Assembly (NCBI RefSeq): GCF_016907435.1
Contig: NZ_JAFBBZ010000001.1
Location: 558,001-622,000 of the forward strand
Direction: 5' to 3'
Origin: Nocardioides salarius
GTDB taxonomy: Bacteria > Actinomycetota > Actinomycetes > Propionibacteriales > Nocardioidaceae
DNA: 64,000 bases
In this document: positions 50,156 through 58,347 of the stretch, piece after piece
How positions within the stretch are numbered: position 1 is the stretch's first letter
Layout of the letters: each line of letters opens with the position of its first letter
Position numbers and translations under genes: made by a program
Notes under the pieces: generated by a model
Told to the model about the DNA's origin: nothing
Databases searched by the model: none
What the model saw: only the letters and a program-made list of their open reading frames with translations

Positions 50156-51773
50156 TCCACCCGTGCTCCTAGCCCACCGCCAGGCGCTGCGCATCAACGC
50201 CGCCGCCCGCGCCTTCGTCCTGCTGGCGATCGGCGGCCCCCTGCTGTGGGGCCAGGACCGTGGCGGACTGCTGGGCCTCGCGGTGCTGGGCGCACTGTGG
50301 GTCGGCCTCGTCCCGGTGGAGCAGCGCGCCCGCTCCCGACCGCTCCTGCTGACGGTGCTCGAGTCGGCCGCGGTGACGACGACCTGCCTGCTGGCGCTGA
50401 GCAGCTCGCCGGCCATCCTCGGCGCCCTGGCTGCACCCCCGTTCGTGGCCGGGCTGCGCTGCGGCGCCAAGGGCGTGCTCGCCGCGCTCGGCACCGTCGT
50501 GCCCACCGCCGCGCTGGTGCTGGGGCTGGGCGAGGCGTCGCTCAGCACCGACGAGCTGCTGGCGGCCTTCACCTGGCTGACCATGGGCCTCGGCCTCGGG
50601 ATGATCGCCTCGTTCCTGCGCTCCGCCCTCGGCCAGCCCGACCCGCTGCTGCCCTACCGGCACGCCAGCTCGCTGCTGCACGAGCTCAACCAGCTCTCCG
50701 AGGGGCTCAGCTCGGGCCTCGAGCCGCGTAGCCTGGGTGGCGCCATCCTCAGCGCGGTGCGCGACGAGCTGCCCACGGCAGACCTGGTGCTCTACGTCGG
50801 CGACGACGAGCTGACACCGCTGCTGAGCCGCACCCTCGACGACTCGGGCTCGACGCACACCGCCCTGCTGGCCCGGCTGGCCCAGCGCTCGGGACGCCTC
50901 GAGACCGACGGCCAGACCTTCGCCTTCCCGCTGCGTCCCGAGTCGGGCCAGCCCGGCATCGTCGCCGGCGTCTTCTCCGACCGGCTCGACCCGGGCGCGC
51001 TCGACCTGCCGCGCACGGTGCGCCGGCTGACCCGCCAGCTCGAGGTCAGCACCGTGCACCTCGAGACGGCGCTGCTCTTCACGGCCTTCCGCGACGCGGC
51101 CACCGCCGACGAAAGGCGCCGGCTCTCCCGCGAGATGCACGACGGCGTCGCGCAGGAGATCGCCTCGCTCGGCTACCTCGTCGACGCGCTCGCCGCCACG
51201 CCCGCCTCCGACGAGCAGGCTGCGCGGTTCCTGATGCTGCGCGAGCGGGTCAGCGAGGTGGTCGCCGAGGTGCGCCGGTCGGTCGTCACGCTGCGCACCA
51301 CCGTGGGCGAGAGCGAGAGCCTGGGGGCGGCGATCGGGTCGCTAGCGCGCAACCTCAGCCAGCTCTCGGGCGTCGCCATCGAGGTGACCCTCGACGAGAA
51401 GTCGCAGCGGCTGCGCGGCGAGGTCGAGGCCGAGCTCTTCCGGATCACGCAGGAGGCGCTCAACAACGCCGTCAAGCACGCCCAGTGCACCCTGATCCGC
51501 GTGCAGTGCCACGTCGACGCCCCCGCGGCCACCATCTCCGTCACCGACAACGGCCGGGGCCTGGGCGACATCGGGCTGCCCCTCGACGCCCGGGCCGACT
51601 CCTACGGACTGGGCATCATGCGCGAGCGCGCCGCGCTGATCGGCGCCCACCTCGACATCGAGGAGCCGCCGGGAGGCGGGCTCCGGGTCGCCGTCGCGGT
51701 ATCGTCCGGGCACCCGCCCCCGCCCACCCGGCAGGCGAGCGAGTCCCCCCGAGAGATCCAGGTGTCCACATGA
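50142..51773 (+). CDS. NarL-type sensor histidine kinase of the tad locus
   Basis: About 543 residues. Several membrane helices (about 20-165) lead to a GAF-like region (about 175-320) and a HisKA_3 kinase core. The phospho-acceptor is in RRLSREMHDGVAQEIASLGYLVDAL; the ATPase part has EALNNAVKHAQ (N box) and DNGRGLG (G1). ATG 50142 lies within tadC; GTG 50163 is an alternative. The next gene starts at its stop codon (ATGA) and encodes the matching regulator. Being in the operon suggests control of pilus genes. Confidence 0.9.
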   Translation: MVWDDPPVLLAHRQALRINAAARAFVLLAIGGPLLWGQDRGGLLGLAVLGALWVGLVPVEQRARSRPLLLTVLESAAVTTTCLLALSSSPAILGALAAPPFVAGLRCGAKGVLAALGTVVPTAALVLGLGEASLSTDELLAAFTWLTMGLGLGMIASFLRSALGQPDPLLPYRHASSLLHELNQLSEGLSSGLEPRSLGGAILSAVRDELPTADLVLYVGDDELTPLLSRTLDDSGSTHTALLARLAQRSGRLETDGQTFAFPLRPESGQPGIVAGVFSDRLDPGALDLPRTVRRLTRQLEVSTVHLETALLFTAFRDAATADERRRLSREMHDGVAQEIASLGYLVDALAATPASDEQAARFLMLRERVSEVVAEVRRSVVTLRTTVGESESLGAAIGSLARNLSQLSGVAIEVTLDEKSQRLRGEVEAELFRITQEALNNAVKHAQCTLIRVQCHVDAPAATISVTDNGRGLGDIGLPLDARADSYGLGIMRERAALIGAHLDIEEPPGGGLRVAVAVSSGHPPPPTRQASESPREIQVST

Positions 51774-52429
51774 GCGAGTCGCTGACGAGGGTGATGCTGG
51801 TCGACGACCACCAGCTGATCCGCGACGGCCTCGGCGGCGTCTTCGAGATGCACGCCGACATGAGCGTGGTCGGCACCGCCGCCTCGGTCGCCGAGGCCCT
51901 CGCCCTCTTCGCCGAGCACCGTCCCGACGTCGTGGTCACCGACCTGCAGCTGCAGGACGGCACCGGCCTCGACATCGTGCGTGCTCTGCGCCGCGACCAT
52001 CCCGAGGTCGGCCTCGTGGTGCTGACCATGCACTCGGGCGACGACCAGATCTTCGCCGCGATGGAGGCCGGCGCCTCCGGCTTCGTCGGCAAGGACGCCC
52101 CCTCCGACGAGGTGGTCAAGGCCGCGCGGCACGCCAAGGTCTCCCCGCGCTCCTTCGTCTGCTCCGGCTTGGTCGGCGCGATGATGCGCCGCGGCGCGGC
52201 CGAGTCGACCCGGCTCACCGACCGCGAGCACGAGGTGCTGGTGCTGCTGGCAGACGGGCTGGGCGCTGCGGCGATCGGCGACAAGCTCTACATGAGCGAG
52301 TCGACCGCCAAGTCGCACATCGCGAAGATCTACCAGAAGCTCGGCGCGGCCAACCGGGCGCAGGCGCTGGTCACTGCCATGCGGGTCGGCCTGCTGTCCT
52401 CGGTTCAGCGCAACCCGGGCGAGCGCTGA
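51770..52429 (+). CDS. NarL/LuxR-type response regulator of the tad locus
   Basis: 219 residues. The receiver has VMLVDDHQLIRDGL (acidic pair), VVTDLQLQDGTGLD (phospho-acceptor Asp), and Lys in GFVGKDAPSDE. The C-terminal LuxR helix-turn-helix runs from LTDREHEVLVLLADGLGAAA to TAKSHIAKIYQKLGAANRAQ. It overlaps the kinase gene, so the two are a cognate pair. The palindrome at 52446 upstream of the pilin gene is a candidate target. Confidence 0.94.
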   Translation: MSESLTRVMLVDDHQLIRDGLGGVFEMHADMSVVGTAASVAEALALFAEHRPDVVVTDLQLQDGTGLDIVRALRRDHPEVGLVVLTMHSGDDQIFAAMEAGASGFVGKDAPSDEVVKAARHAKVSPRSFVCSGLVGAMMRRGAAESTRLTDREHEVLVLLADGLGAAAIGDKLYMSESTAKSHIAKIYQKLGAANRAQALVTAMRVGLLSSVQRNPGER

Positions 52430-52445
52430 CCGCTCGCGAGCAGGG

Positions 52446-52463
52446 GTAGTCCGAACGGGCTAC
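52446..52463. promoter_or_regulatory. Imperfect palindrome upstream of the Flp pilin gene
   Basis: GTAG-T-CCGAACGG-G-CTAC has one mismatched pair in 18 bases. It lies 106 bases before the pilin ATG, just after the response-regulator gene. GGCAAACC follows at 52470; the same octamer lies upstream of the tad operon at about 43685. Confidence 0.5.
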
Positions 52464-52568
52464 CACGACGGCAAACCTTCTCCCGATCCGCGGCGGGGCG
52501 CTGCGCCAGCATGCTGAGATGCATCAGGTCCCACCCCTGTCCGGGACCGTGTCTTGAGGGAGACCACC

Positions 52569-52778
52569 ATGCTGCAGTTTCTGATGACCATGATCGCCGG
52601 CCAGAAGGCCAAGATGGACGAGCGCGGCGCCTCCGCGGTGGAGTACGGACTGCTTGTCGCCGGCATCGCCGCCGTCGTAATCACGGCCGTGTTCCTGCTC
52701 GGCGACCAGCTGGACGCTGCATTCTCAGGGACCTCCGACGAGCTCACTGAAAACGGCGTGACACCTGCCCCCGAGTAG
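52569..52778 (+). CDS. flp: Flp-type IVb pilin
   Basis: Major pilin subunit, 69-residue precursor. DERG-ASAVEYGLLVAGIAAVVITAVFLLG gives a type IV prepilin site after Gly20, with Glu at +5 and Tyr at +6 of the mature chain, the Flp hallmark, then a membrane helix. The mature chain would be 49 residues. ATG 52569 has GAGGGAG upstream. It is encoded after the regulatory pair, not at the head of the locus. No prepilin peptidase and no TadE/TadF are in the window. Its last 35 bases overlap the 3' end of the opposite-strand protease gene. Confidence 0.95.
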   Translation: MLQFLMTMIAGQKAKMDERGASAVEYGLLVAGIAAVVITAVFLLGDQLDAAFSGTSDELTENGVTPAPE

Positions 52779-53976
52779 TCGGCAACGCCAGCGCAAGCCG
52801 GGCCACCGTCGATGGGTGACTTCTGAACCACACGCAGTAGAGCGTCCCAGGCACCGGCTCCGCTAGCGACCGCACCGCCAGCTGACGTTGCAGCTCGACG
52901 AAGCCCTCCGGGTCCCCCGTGGCCCGGAGGGCTTCGACGTCGGCACGCGTCTCCACAGTCCGGCTGATCCCGTTCTGGAGGGGCGCGGCGAGCACCGTGC
53001 CCACGGCCAGCAGCGCCAGCACCAGCGGCACCGTGCCCGCGCGGCGTACGTCGTGACGGCGCAGCAGCACCCCGGCCAGCCCCACGGCGGCGGCCACACC
53101 GACCGCGCCGAGCAGCGAGCCGACGAGCACGTCGTCGTGCTTGGCGTGCGCCAGCTCGTGGGCGACCACCGAGAGCGCCTGGTCCTGCGGCAGGTCGCGC
53201 ACCAGGGTGTCGTAGAGGACCACCCGGCGAGTCCCGCCGAAACCGGAGACGTAGGCGTTCAGCGTCGTCGTACGCCGCGACGCGTCGGCCACCAGCACCT
53301 CGTCGACACCGACCCCCTCGGCGTCGGCCAGCTCGAGCACGCCGGTGCGCAGCGCCCCGGCCTCGAGCGGCTCGAAGTCGTTGAAGAGCGGCTCGACCAA
53401 CAGCGGGTAGACGAACGACCCGAGCAGCACCAGCAGGCCGAGCACTCCCCCGGCCACCGCGGGCCAGCGCCGCGGGAAGCGCCGGGCGCAGAGCATCAGC
53501 GCGAGCAGGCCCACCGAGGTCACCACGACGGCCAGGCCCTCGCGCACCGCCAGGTCGCGGGCGAAGCCGAGCCACGACTGGGTCGAGAGGCCCTCCTCCA
53601 GCACCCGCCGGCGCACCAGCACGGCGAAGGGCAGCGTGATCGTGCGCCCCAGGACCTCGAGGACCGCGACCACGAGCACCACCTGCGCCCACCACGGCCC
53701 AGGCAGCCGGGCCACGAGGCGGCGACCCAGCGAGGTGAAGCCGACCACGCACGCCACCAGCAGCGAGACGCCCAGCGAGCCCAGGCTCCAGGTCCGCACC
53801 CAGGTGGAGAACGACTCGGCGCGGGCGATGTGCTCAGGCGTGAAGTAGTCCTCCGGGTCCACCGGCTCGGGGCGCCCGCCCGGCACCGGATCCCACGGCA
53901 CCAGCCACCACGCCAGCAGCGCGAAGGCCGCCCCCGCGAGGAGCAGCACCGCCCAGGCGGTGCGGGTGTGCGTCAT
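52744..53976 (-). CDS. M48 family metalloprotease (Ste24-like)
   Basis: Multi-pass membrane zinc protease of about 410 residues. VVAHELAHAKHDD contains HExxH, and ETRADVEAL has the third zinc ligand Glu. Several helices surround the site (SLLVACVVGFTSL, VVLVVAVLEVLG, VVVTSVGLLALMLCA, AVAGGVLGLLVLLGSFVYPLL), and NAYVSGFGGTRRVVLYDTLV is the family motif before the zinc site. It starts with ATG overlapping the upstream stop. The gene end runs 35 bases into the pilin gene on the other strand, so transcripts overlap. Confidence 0.92.
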   Translation of the reverse strand: MTHTRTAWAVLLLAGAAFALLAWWLVPWDPVPGGRPEPVDPEDYFTPEHIARAESFSTWVRTWSLGSLGVSLLVACVVGFTSLGRRLVARLPGPWWAQVVLVVAVLEVLGRTITLPFAVLVRRRVLEEGLSTQSWLGFARDLAVREGLAVVVTSVGLLALMLCARRFPRRWPAVAGGVLGLLVLLGSFVYPLLVEPLFNDFEPLEAGALRTGVLELADAEGVGVDEVLVADASRRTTTLNAYVSGFGGTRRVVLYDTLVRDLPQDQALSVVAHELAHAKHDDVLVGSLLGAVGVAAAVGLAGVLLRRHDVRRAGTVPLVLALLAVGTVLAAPLQNGISRTVETRADVEALRATGDPEGFVELQRQLAVRSLAEPVPGTLYCVWFRSHPSTVARLALALPTTRGQVSRRFQ

Positions 53977-55241
53977 GCCGCTCCCGCCTCGTCGGCCAGC
54001 GAGCGCAGCTCGTCGCGCCAGCGTCGCGTCAGCTCGGCCTGGCTGATGCCCGCCACCTCGCGCAGCGCGGCGGCGAAGTCCTCGCCCGCGCCGGCCGACC
54101 GGTAGAGCTCGACCAGGACGTCCTGGCCGCCCGCGCGAGCCAGCTCGCGCGTGGCCAGCCAGGCGGCCTCGTACGCCGCGCCCAGGTACGGCGCGCCCAC
54201 CCCGAGGTCGGTGGGGCCCGGCAGGGCCTCGGGCACCCCGCTCTCGCGCACCTGGTCGACCACCTGCGCGGCCAGGGTGGTGTCGGGCAGGTCGACGTCG
54301 CGCAGCGCCACGTAGTCGGCGAAGCCCTCCACCAGCCACAACGGGGCGCGGCTGGTGGGCGCCTCGGTGAGCGCGTGCACGGCCTCGTGGCTCATCACGA
54401 CCTGCGCGCCGACCGGCTCGAGCCGATCCATCTCGGCGGGGTTGACCAGCACGTGCAGCGGACCGCCGTCGACGACCTCGCCGTCCGGGCTGGTCGTCAC
54501 GGCCGCGACCTCGGCGTAGGTGCCCTCGTCGACGCCCAGCGCGGCGTCGAGGCCGGCGGCGGTGCGCGGCACCTCGACCACCAGCCCGCGCCCGATGCCG
54601 GGCAGCACCCTGCGCACCACGGGGACGGCCCGCTTGGCGAGGCGGTCGTAGCGGGCCAGGTCGCGGGCCGAGCCGGCCACCGCCACCACCCGCGAGTCCG
54701 TACGCCGCACCCGCAGGTCGTCGGTGAGCCAGAGCGGCGCCCGGCCGCCGGCGACCCCGGCCGCCGTCACGGCCACCCGCTCGCTGCTGCCCTCGGTCCC
54801 GTTGGTCCCGTCGCTTCCGCCGGTGACGTTGCGCAGGGCGAAGACGACCTCGCTGCGCGCCGGGGCGGGGTCGAAGCCCGCGACCTGCCAGGTCACGTCG
54901 ACCACGGCGCGCCAGGCTCCCTGCGGGTCGGTCCCGCCCTCCTGGTCGACGTAGCGCAGTGTCACGCCCTCGAGCCCAAGGTCCGCAGCGTTCTCGACGA
55001 CATCACGGAGCCGGCGCCCGGCCGCGGGGTCGTCGTCGGGGGCCAGCGCCGCGGCCGCCTCCGCGTCGCCGCTCGAGATCGCGGCCTCGAGGTCGGCCAG
55101 GGCGGCGGCCGCCTGCCCGGGCCGCGCGGTCGGTGCCGCCCCGGGCTCGGCGCCCGGCGTGGCGACGTACGGGTCGTCGAGGGCGCGCCAGACGACGAGC
55201 CCGAGCACCACCAGCAGCAGGGACAGCGAGAGGCCGGCCAC
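53973..55241 (-). CDS. Membrane-anchored gluzincin-like metallopeptidase
   Basis: About 422 residues with one N-terminal helix (AGLSLSLLLVVLGLVVW) and an outside domain. QVVMSHEAVHALTEA has HExxH and PLWLVEGFADYVALR the third ligand Glu about 20 residues on, the gluzincin spacing used in the peptidase MA family. The middle (about 50-220) is a nuclear-transport-factor-like region. GTG 55241 is the first good start; the 50-base gap to the NlpC stop has only a CTG overlapping it. It is coupled to the M48 gene, giving two envelope proteases in one unit. Confidence 0.82.
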   Translation of the reverse strand: MAGLSLSLLLVVLGLVVWRALDDPYVATPGAEPGAAPTARPGQAAAALADLEAAISSGDAEAAAALAPDDDPAAGRRLRDVVENAADLGLEGVTLRYVDQEGGTDPQGAWRAVVDVTWQVAGFDPAPARSEVVFALRNVTGGSDGTNGTEGSSERVAVTAAGVAGGRAPLWLTDDLRVRRTDSRVVAVAGSARDLARYDRLAKRAVPVVRRVLPGIGRGLVVEVPRTAAGLDAALGVDEGTYAEVAAVTTSPDGEVVDGGPLHVLVNPAEMDRLEPVGAQVVMSHEAVHALTEAPTSRAPLWLVEGFADYVALRDVDLPDTTLAAQVVDQVRESGVPEALPGPTDLGVGAPYLGAAYEAAWLATRELARAGGQDVLVELYRSAGAGEDFAAALREVAGISQAELTRRWRDELRSLADEAGAA

Positions 55242-55291
55242 CCACGAGCGTGGGCGACCGGCCTCTCGACGTGCGGTGCTGGCCAGCGTGA

Positions 55292-56302
55292 TCAGCCGGG
55301 TCGGGTGGCCCCGACGAGGGGCATCGAGTCGACGCTGGTGATCCGGACACCGGTGCTCGGGTTCGCGGCGTCGACGATCTGGCCGTTGCCGATGTAGATG
55401 CCGACGTGGCTGATCGGGCTGTAGTAGTAGACCAGGTCGCCCGGCTGCAGCGCCGAGGTCGAGACCTTGGTGCCGCCGCCGTACTGGGCGCTCGACGAGT
55501 GCGGCAGCGAGACGCCGGCCTGGCGCCAGGCCATCATCGTCAGGCCGGAGCAGTCGAAGCCGCTCGGGCCGGCCGCGCCCCACACGTAGCTCTTGCCGAC
55601 CTGGGCCAGGGCGTACTGCACCGCGGCAGCCGCACGACCCGAGGCGGGCGCCGCCACCGGGGCGGTCTCGGTGCGCTGGGCGTCGCGCGAGACGACCGCC
55701 TCACGTGCCTCGAGGGCCTCGCGCTCCTCGGTCTTGAGGCGCGAGAGCAGTGCCTCGGCCTCCTCGACCTTCTCGTCGATGGTCGCCTGCTCCTCTGCGA
55801 GCTCCTCCTCGACGTCGGCGAGCTCGGCGGCCTGGGCCGCGGTGGCCTGGCGCCGGATGTCGAGCGCCTCGACCTCGAGGGAGTAGGTGTCGAAGAGCTG
55901 GTCCTGCAGGCCGTCGTAGGCGCTGAGGGTCGACATCTGAGCGAGGAAGGCGCTGGGGTCGTCGGCGACGACGACCTGGCCGACGGCGGAGAGGCTCTGG
56001 CCCTGGTAGGTGCGCACGATCGAGTCGCGCACCTGCTCGCGGACCGAGCTCATCTGCTCGTCCTGGCGCTGCTGGTCGGCGCGCACGGCGTCGAGCTCGC
56101 GCTGCAGCTCCTCCAGCTCGATGCGGGCGTCGTTGTGACGCTCCGAGGCCTGCTCGGCCTCGTGGTAGAGCTTGTCGACGCGGGCCTGCACGTCGTCGAT
56201 GTCGGGCTCGGCCTGGGCCGGGCTGGTGGGCACGAGGGCCACTGCTCCCACGAGCAGGGCTCCGGCGAAGGCCGTGGTCAGGCGCTTGTGACCGTGAAGC
56301 AC
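55292..56302 (-). CDS. NlpC/P60 cell-wall hydrolase with coiled coil
   Basis: Secreted peptidoglycan endopeptidase of about 336 residues, the Rv2190c position. A signal peptide (LTTAFAGALLVGAVALVPTSPAQA) is followed by a long coiled coil (about 30-195), then the NlpC/P60 domain with GFDCSGLTMMAW (catalytic Cys), SHVGIYIGNG (His) and IVDAANPS. The coiled coil probably masks the active site, as in RipA-like enzymes. GTG 56302 follows GGGAG by about 12 bases. A c-di-AMP riboswitch-like leader and a CRP-like box lie upstream, so expression is tied to second messengers. Confidence 0.92.
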   Translation of the reverse strand: MLHGHKRLTTAFAGALLVGAVALVPTSPAQAEPDIDDVQARVDKLYHEAEQASERHNDARIELEELQRELDAVRADQQRQDEQMSSVREQVRDSIVRTYQGQSLSAVGQVVVADDPSAFLAQMSTLSAYDGLQDQLFDTYSLEVEALDIRRQATAAQAAELADVEEELAEEQATIDEKVEEAEALLSRLKTEEREALEAREAVVSRDAQRTETAPVAAPASGRAAAAVQYALAQVGKSYVWGAAGPSGFDCSGLTMMAWRQAGVSLPHSSSAQYGGGTKVSTSALQPGDLVYYYSPISHVGIYIGNGQIVDAANPSTGVRITSVDSMPLVGATRPG

Positions 56303-56309
56303 GAGTGGG

Positions 56310-56460
56310 CGGTCTCCCTCAGCTATCGACGTCTGCCGGGTGAGCAGGAGGGTGCGACCCCACGACCGATGGTTCCCCGGCTCCCGAGCGCGTGCGCTCC
56401 GGACTCGACGCGGTGTCCGCGCGGACCAGGACGATCCACTCCCACGGACACCAGCCACGG
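56310..56460 (-). ncRNA. Probable ydaO/yuaA c-di-AMP riboswitch
   Basis: On the minus strand the leader contains GAGTCCGG, then CGGGAGCCGGGGAACCA, TGGGGT, CACCCGGCAGACG and GATAGCTGAGGGAGA just before the start. The order and wording match the actinobacterial ydaO motif I recall (GGGAGCCGGGGA...TTGGGGTGAATC...CCCGTCAGCTAACCCGGTAGGC), which typically precedes NlpC/P60 and rpf genes. Limits are approximate. No covariance search was possible. Confidence 0.6.
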
Positions 56461-56547
56461 ACGTTAGTCGCTGGCTGGCGCCGAGACCAATCATCCGCCG
56501 CGCGTCGCCATCGAATTTGCGGACGTCGCAGCCCCAGGAGCCACCCG

Positions 56548-56563
56548 TGTCACACAGGTCACA
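56548..56563. promoter_or_regulatory. CRP/GlxR-like binding site
   Basis: TGTCACACAGGTCACA matches the TGTGA-N6-TCACA consensus with one mismatch. It lies about 90 bases beyond the riboswitch, upstream of the NlpC gene. In M. tuberculosis, CRP controls the cell-wall gene rpfA. Confidence 0.5.
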
Positions 56564-56605
56564 TGCACCACAGGTTGCCTGGACCGGCGGCCGGGTCTCG
56601 CCCGG

Positions 56606-56812
56606 TCAGGCCGACTCGGCCTCGGGGCCGCTGACCGGCTCGACCAGCCGCAGCGGAGGCACCAGCCCGCCCGCGGCCAGCGCGTCGAGCGCCGCCCTCT
56701 CGTCGTCGTCGATGGTCAGCTCGGGCGGCGGCCCCAGCAGCACGGAGACCACGCAGTCGTGGCAGGCCAGTCCCCGGACCACACAGGTGTCGCAGTCGAT
56801 TCTCGTCGTCAT
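56606..56812 (-). CDS. Small Cys-rich protein of unknown function
   Basis: 68 residues: MTTRIDCDTCVVRGLACHDCVVSVLLG has four Cys in CxxC pairs (CDTC and CHDC) that could bind a metal. The rest is DDDERAALDALAAGGLVPPLRLVEPV. It matches a conserved small protein seen beside the NYN-domain gene in actinobacteria. ATG 56812 opens the Cys-rich frame. Role unknown. Confidence 0.7.
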   Translation of the reverse strand: MTTRIDCDTCVVRGLACHDCVVSVLLGPPPELTIDDDERAALDALAAGGLVPPLRLVEPVSGPEAESA

Positions 56813-56918
56813 GCAGGTGAGGCTGGCAGGGGCCACCGACAACGGCGCCGCGGCGACACACCGACGGCGTGTCCCGGCGTGTCGCGACGGGCTGCCGGCG
56901 GGCTGTCCGCGGGTGCGC

Positions 56919-58244
56919 TCAGCGCGCCAGCAGGTCCAGCAGCACCCGCGACGACACGTGCCGCACGCCCCGCGCACGCGTCCGGGCCCGCAGCTCCTGG
57001 TCGTCGGTGACGACGACCACCACGCGGCCCTCGGGCTCGGCGGCGACGAGGTCCTCGATGACCCGGTCGGCGATGACGCCGTACGGGCTGAAGAGCACCT
57101 TGACGCCGCGCGGCGCGGTGACGCCGGGGCGCACGTCGACCTCGGCGGCGTCGAAGACCACGGTCGTCTCCGCGCGCGTGCGCGCGACCAGCGGCGCCAG
57201 CAGGGCCAGCAGCCGGGAGCGCTGGGTCTCCAGCGAGGTCGACGACCACACGGTCTTGGTGACGTTGTAGCCGTCGACGACCAGCCGGGCCTGCGGCAGC
57301 GCCAGGTGCTGCTCGAGCACCGAGGCCGTGATCGGTGCGCTCACCGCACGGGCGCCGTCCCGGGCGGCGTCGTCCTCCAGCCGCTGCTCCACCGACTCCC
57401 CCGGCGCCGTCGAGCCCGCCGGAAGGCCGAGCTCACGGCGCAGCCCAGCGGCGGCGTCGACGAGCGTCTCGAGCAGCACCCGGGCGCGGGCGGTGGCGTC
57501 GTCGCGCTCGGTGCGGTCCGCGCGGCGCTGCGCCTGGCTCTGGGCCTGGGCCTGCGCCTCGAGCGTCTCGACCCGGGCCCGCAGCCGCCGCAGCTCCTTC
57601 TCCTGTGCCGCCAGCGCCGCCTGCTCCCGCGCCTGGGCGCCCTCGACCTCGGCGCGCGCCTGCTCCAGCTCCTCGCGCACCGCACGCTCGGCGGCCCGCG
57701 TCTCGCCGAGCCGGCGACGCAGCGTCGCGTTCTCCGACTTCTGCTCGTCCAGCTGGGCGCGGTGGCTCGCGCGCGCCTCGCGCACCGCCTGCTCGGCCTG
57801 CTCGGCCCGCTCGGTCAGCCGCGCCTCGCGGGAGCGCTCGGCGCTCTCCTCGCGTGCCGCCACCGTGCTGACCGCGTCGTCGAGGCGCCGGGTCCAGCCG
57901 CGGGGGCGCAGCAGCCACCCGAGCGCCGCGTCCTCCAGCGCGTCGCCCGCCCCGCCCTCGCGCAGCGCCGCGACCTCCGTGGCACGGGCCGTGGCGACCT
58001 GGTGGGCGGCCCGCTCGCGCAGGTCGGGGTCGGCCAGGGCGGCCGCGATCGCCGTACCTCCCAGGCGCGCCCGGCGGGCCGGCGCGAAGCCGGCCACCCG
58101 CCGCAGCGCGGGCGGCAGCCCGGTGACCTCCGGCAGCACCGAGGCGACCACGGCGACGACCCGCGTGCGCACCGCGACCGGCAGGTCCTCCAGCGCGACC
58201 TCGGCATCGCCGTCGGCGCCGGCAGCGTGCTCGTGCTCCGCCAC
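56919..58244 (-). CDS. NYN domain protein with long coiled coil
   Basis: 441 residues. The N-terminal third is helical (PVAVRTRVVAVVASVLPEVTG). A coiled coil spans about 130-245 (EQAEQAVREARASHRAQLDE to RRLRARVETLEAQAQAQ). The C-terminal NYN/PIN-like nuclease domain has LVVDGYNVTKTVW, TTVVFDAAEVDV and VVVVTDDQELRARTRARG, the acidic residues expected at a metal site. NYN domains are usually RNases. GTG 58244 has GAGGAGG upstream. It is divergent from the exonuclease-UvrC gene with 103 bases between. Confidence 0.88.
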   Translation of the reverse strand: MAEHEHAAGADGDAEVALEDLPVAVRTRVVAVVASVLPEVTGLPPALRRVAGFAPARRARLGGTAIAAALADPDLRERAAHQVATARATEVAALREGGAGDALEDAALGWLLRPRGWTRRLDDAVSTVAAREESAERSREARLTERAEQAEQAVREARASHRAQLDEQKSENATLRRRLGETRAAERAVREELEQARAEVEGAQAREQAALAAQEKELRRLRARVETLEAQAQAQSQAQRRADRTERDDATARARVLLETLVDAAAGLRRELGLPAGSTAPGESVEQRLEDDAARDGARAVSAPITASVLEQHLALPQARLVVDGYNVTKTVWSSTSLETQRSRLLALLAPLVARTRAETTVVFDAAEVDVRPGVTAPRGVKVLFSPYGVIADRVIEDLVAAEPEGRVVVVVTDDQELRARTRARGVRHVSSRVLLDLLAR

Positions 58245-58334
58245 CCCGCCTCCTCACTGCTCGACACCGGTCCTCGACCGCACCTGTGCCCACCCTAGGG
58301 CGCGCGCCTACCGCGCACTGTCGGTGCCGGCGCC

Positions 58335-58340
58335 TAGCGT
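58335..58340 (+). promoter_or_regulatory. Minus-10 box of the exonuclease-UvrC fusion (leaderless type)
   Basis: TAGCGT, seven bases before ATG 58348. Confidence 0.6.
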
Positions 58341-58347
58341 CGCCACC

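Noticed and set aside
55242..55583. Frameshift joining the gluzincin-like protein to the NlpC gene
   Set aside because: The open frame upstream of 55241 is the shadow of the NlpC/P60 domain; both genes have complete, family-like ends of their own.
58245..58347. tRNA or other structural RNA in short gaps
   Set aside because: No cloverleaf, TTCGANNC arm or conserved RNA motif could be recognised here or in other gaps of the window, apart from the riboswitch-like leader.
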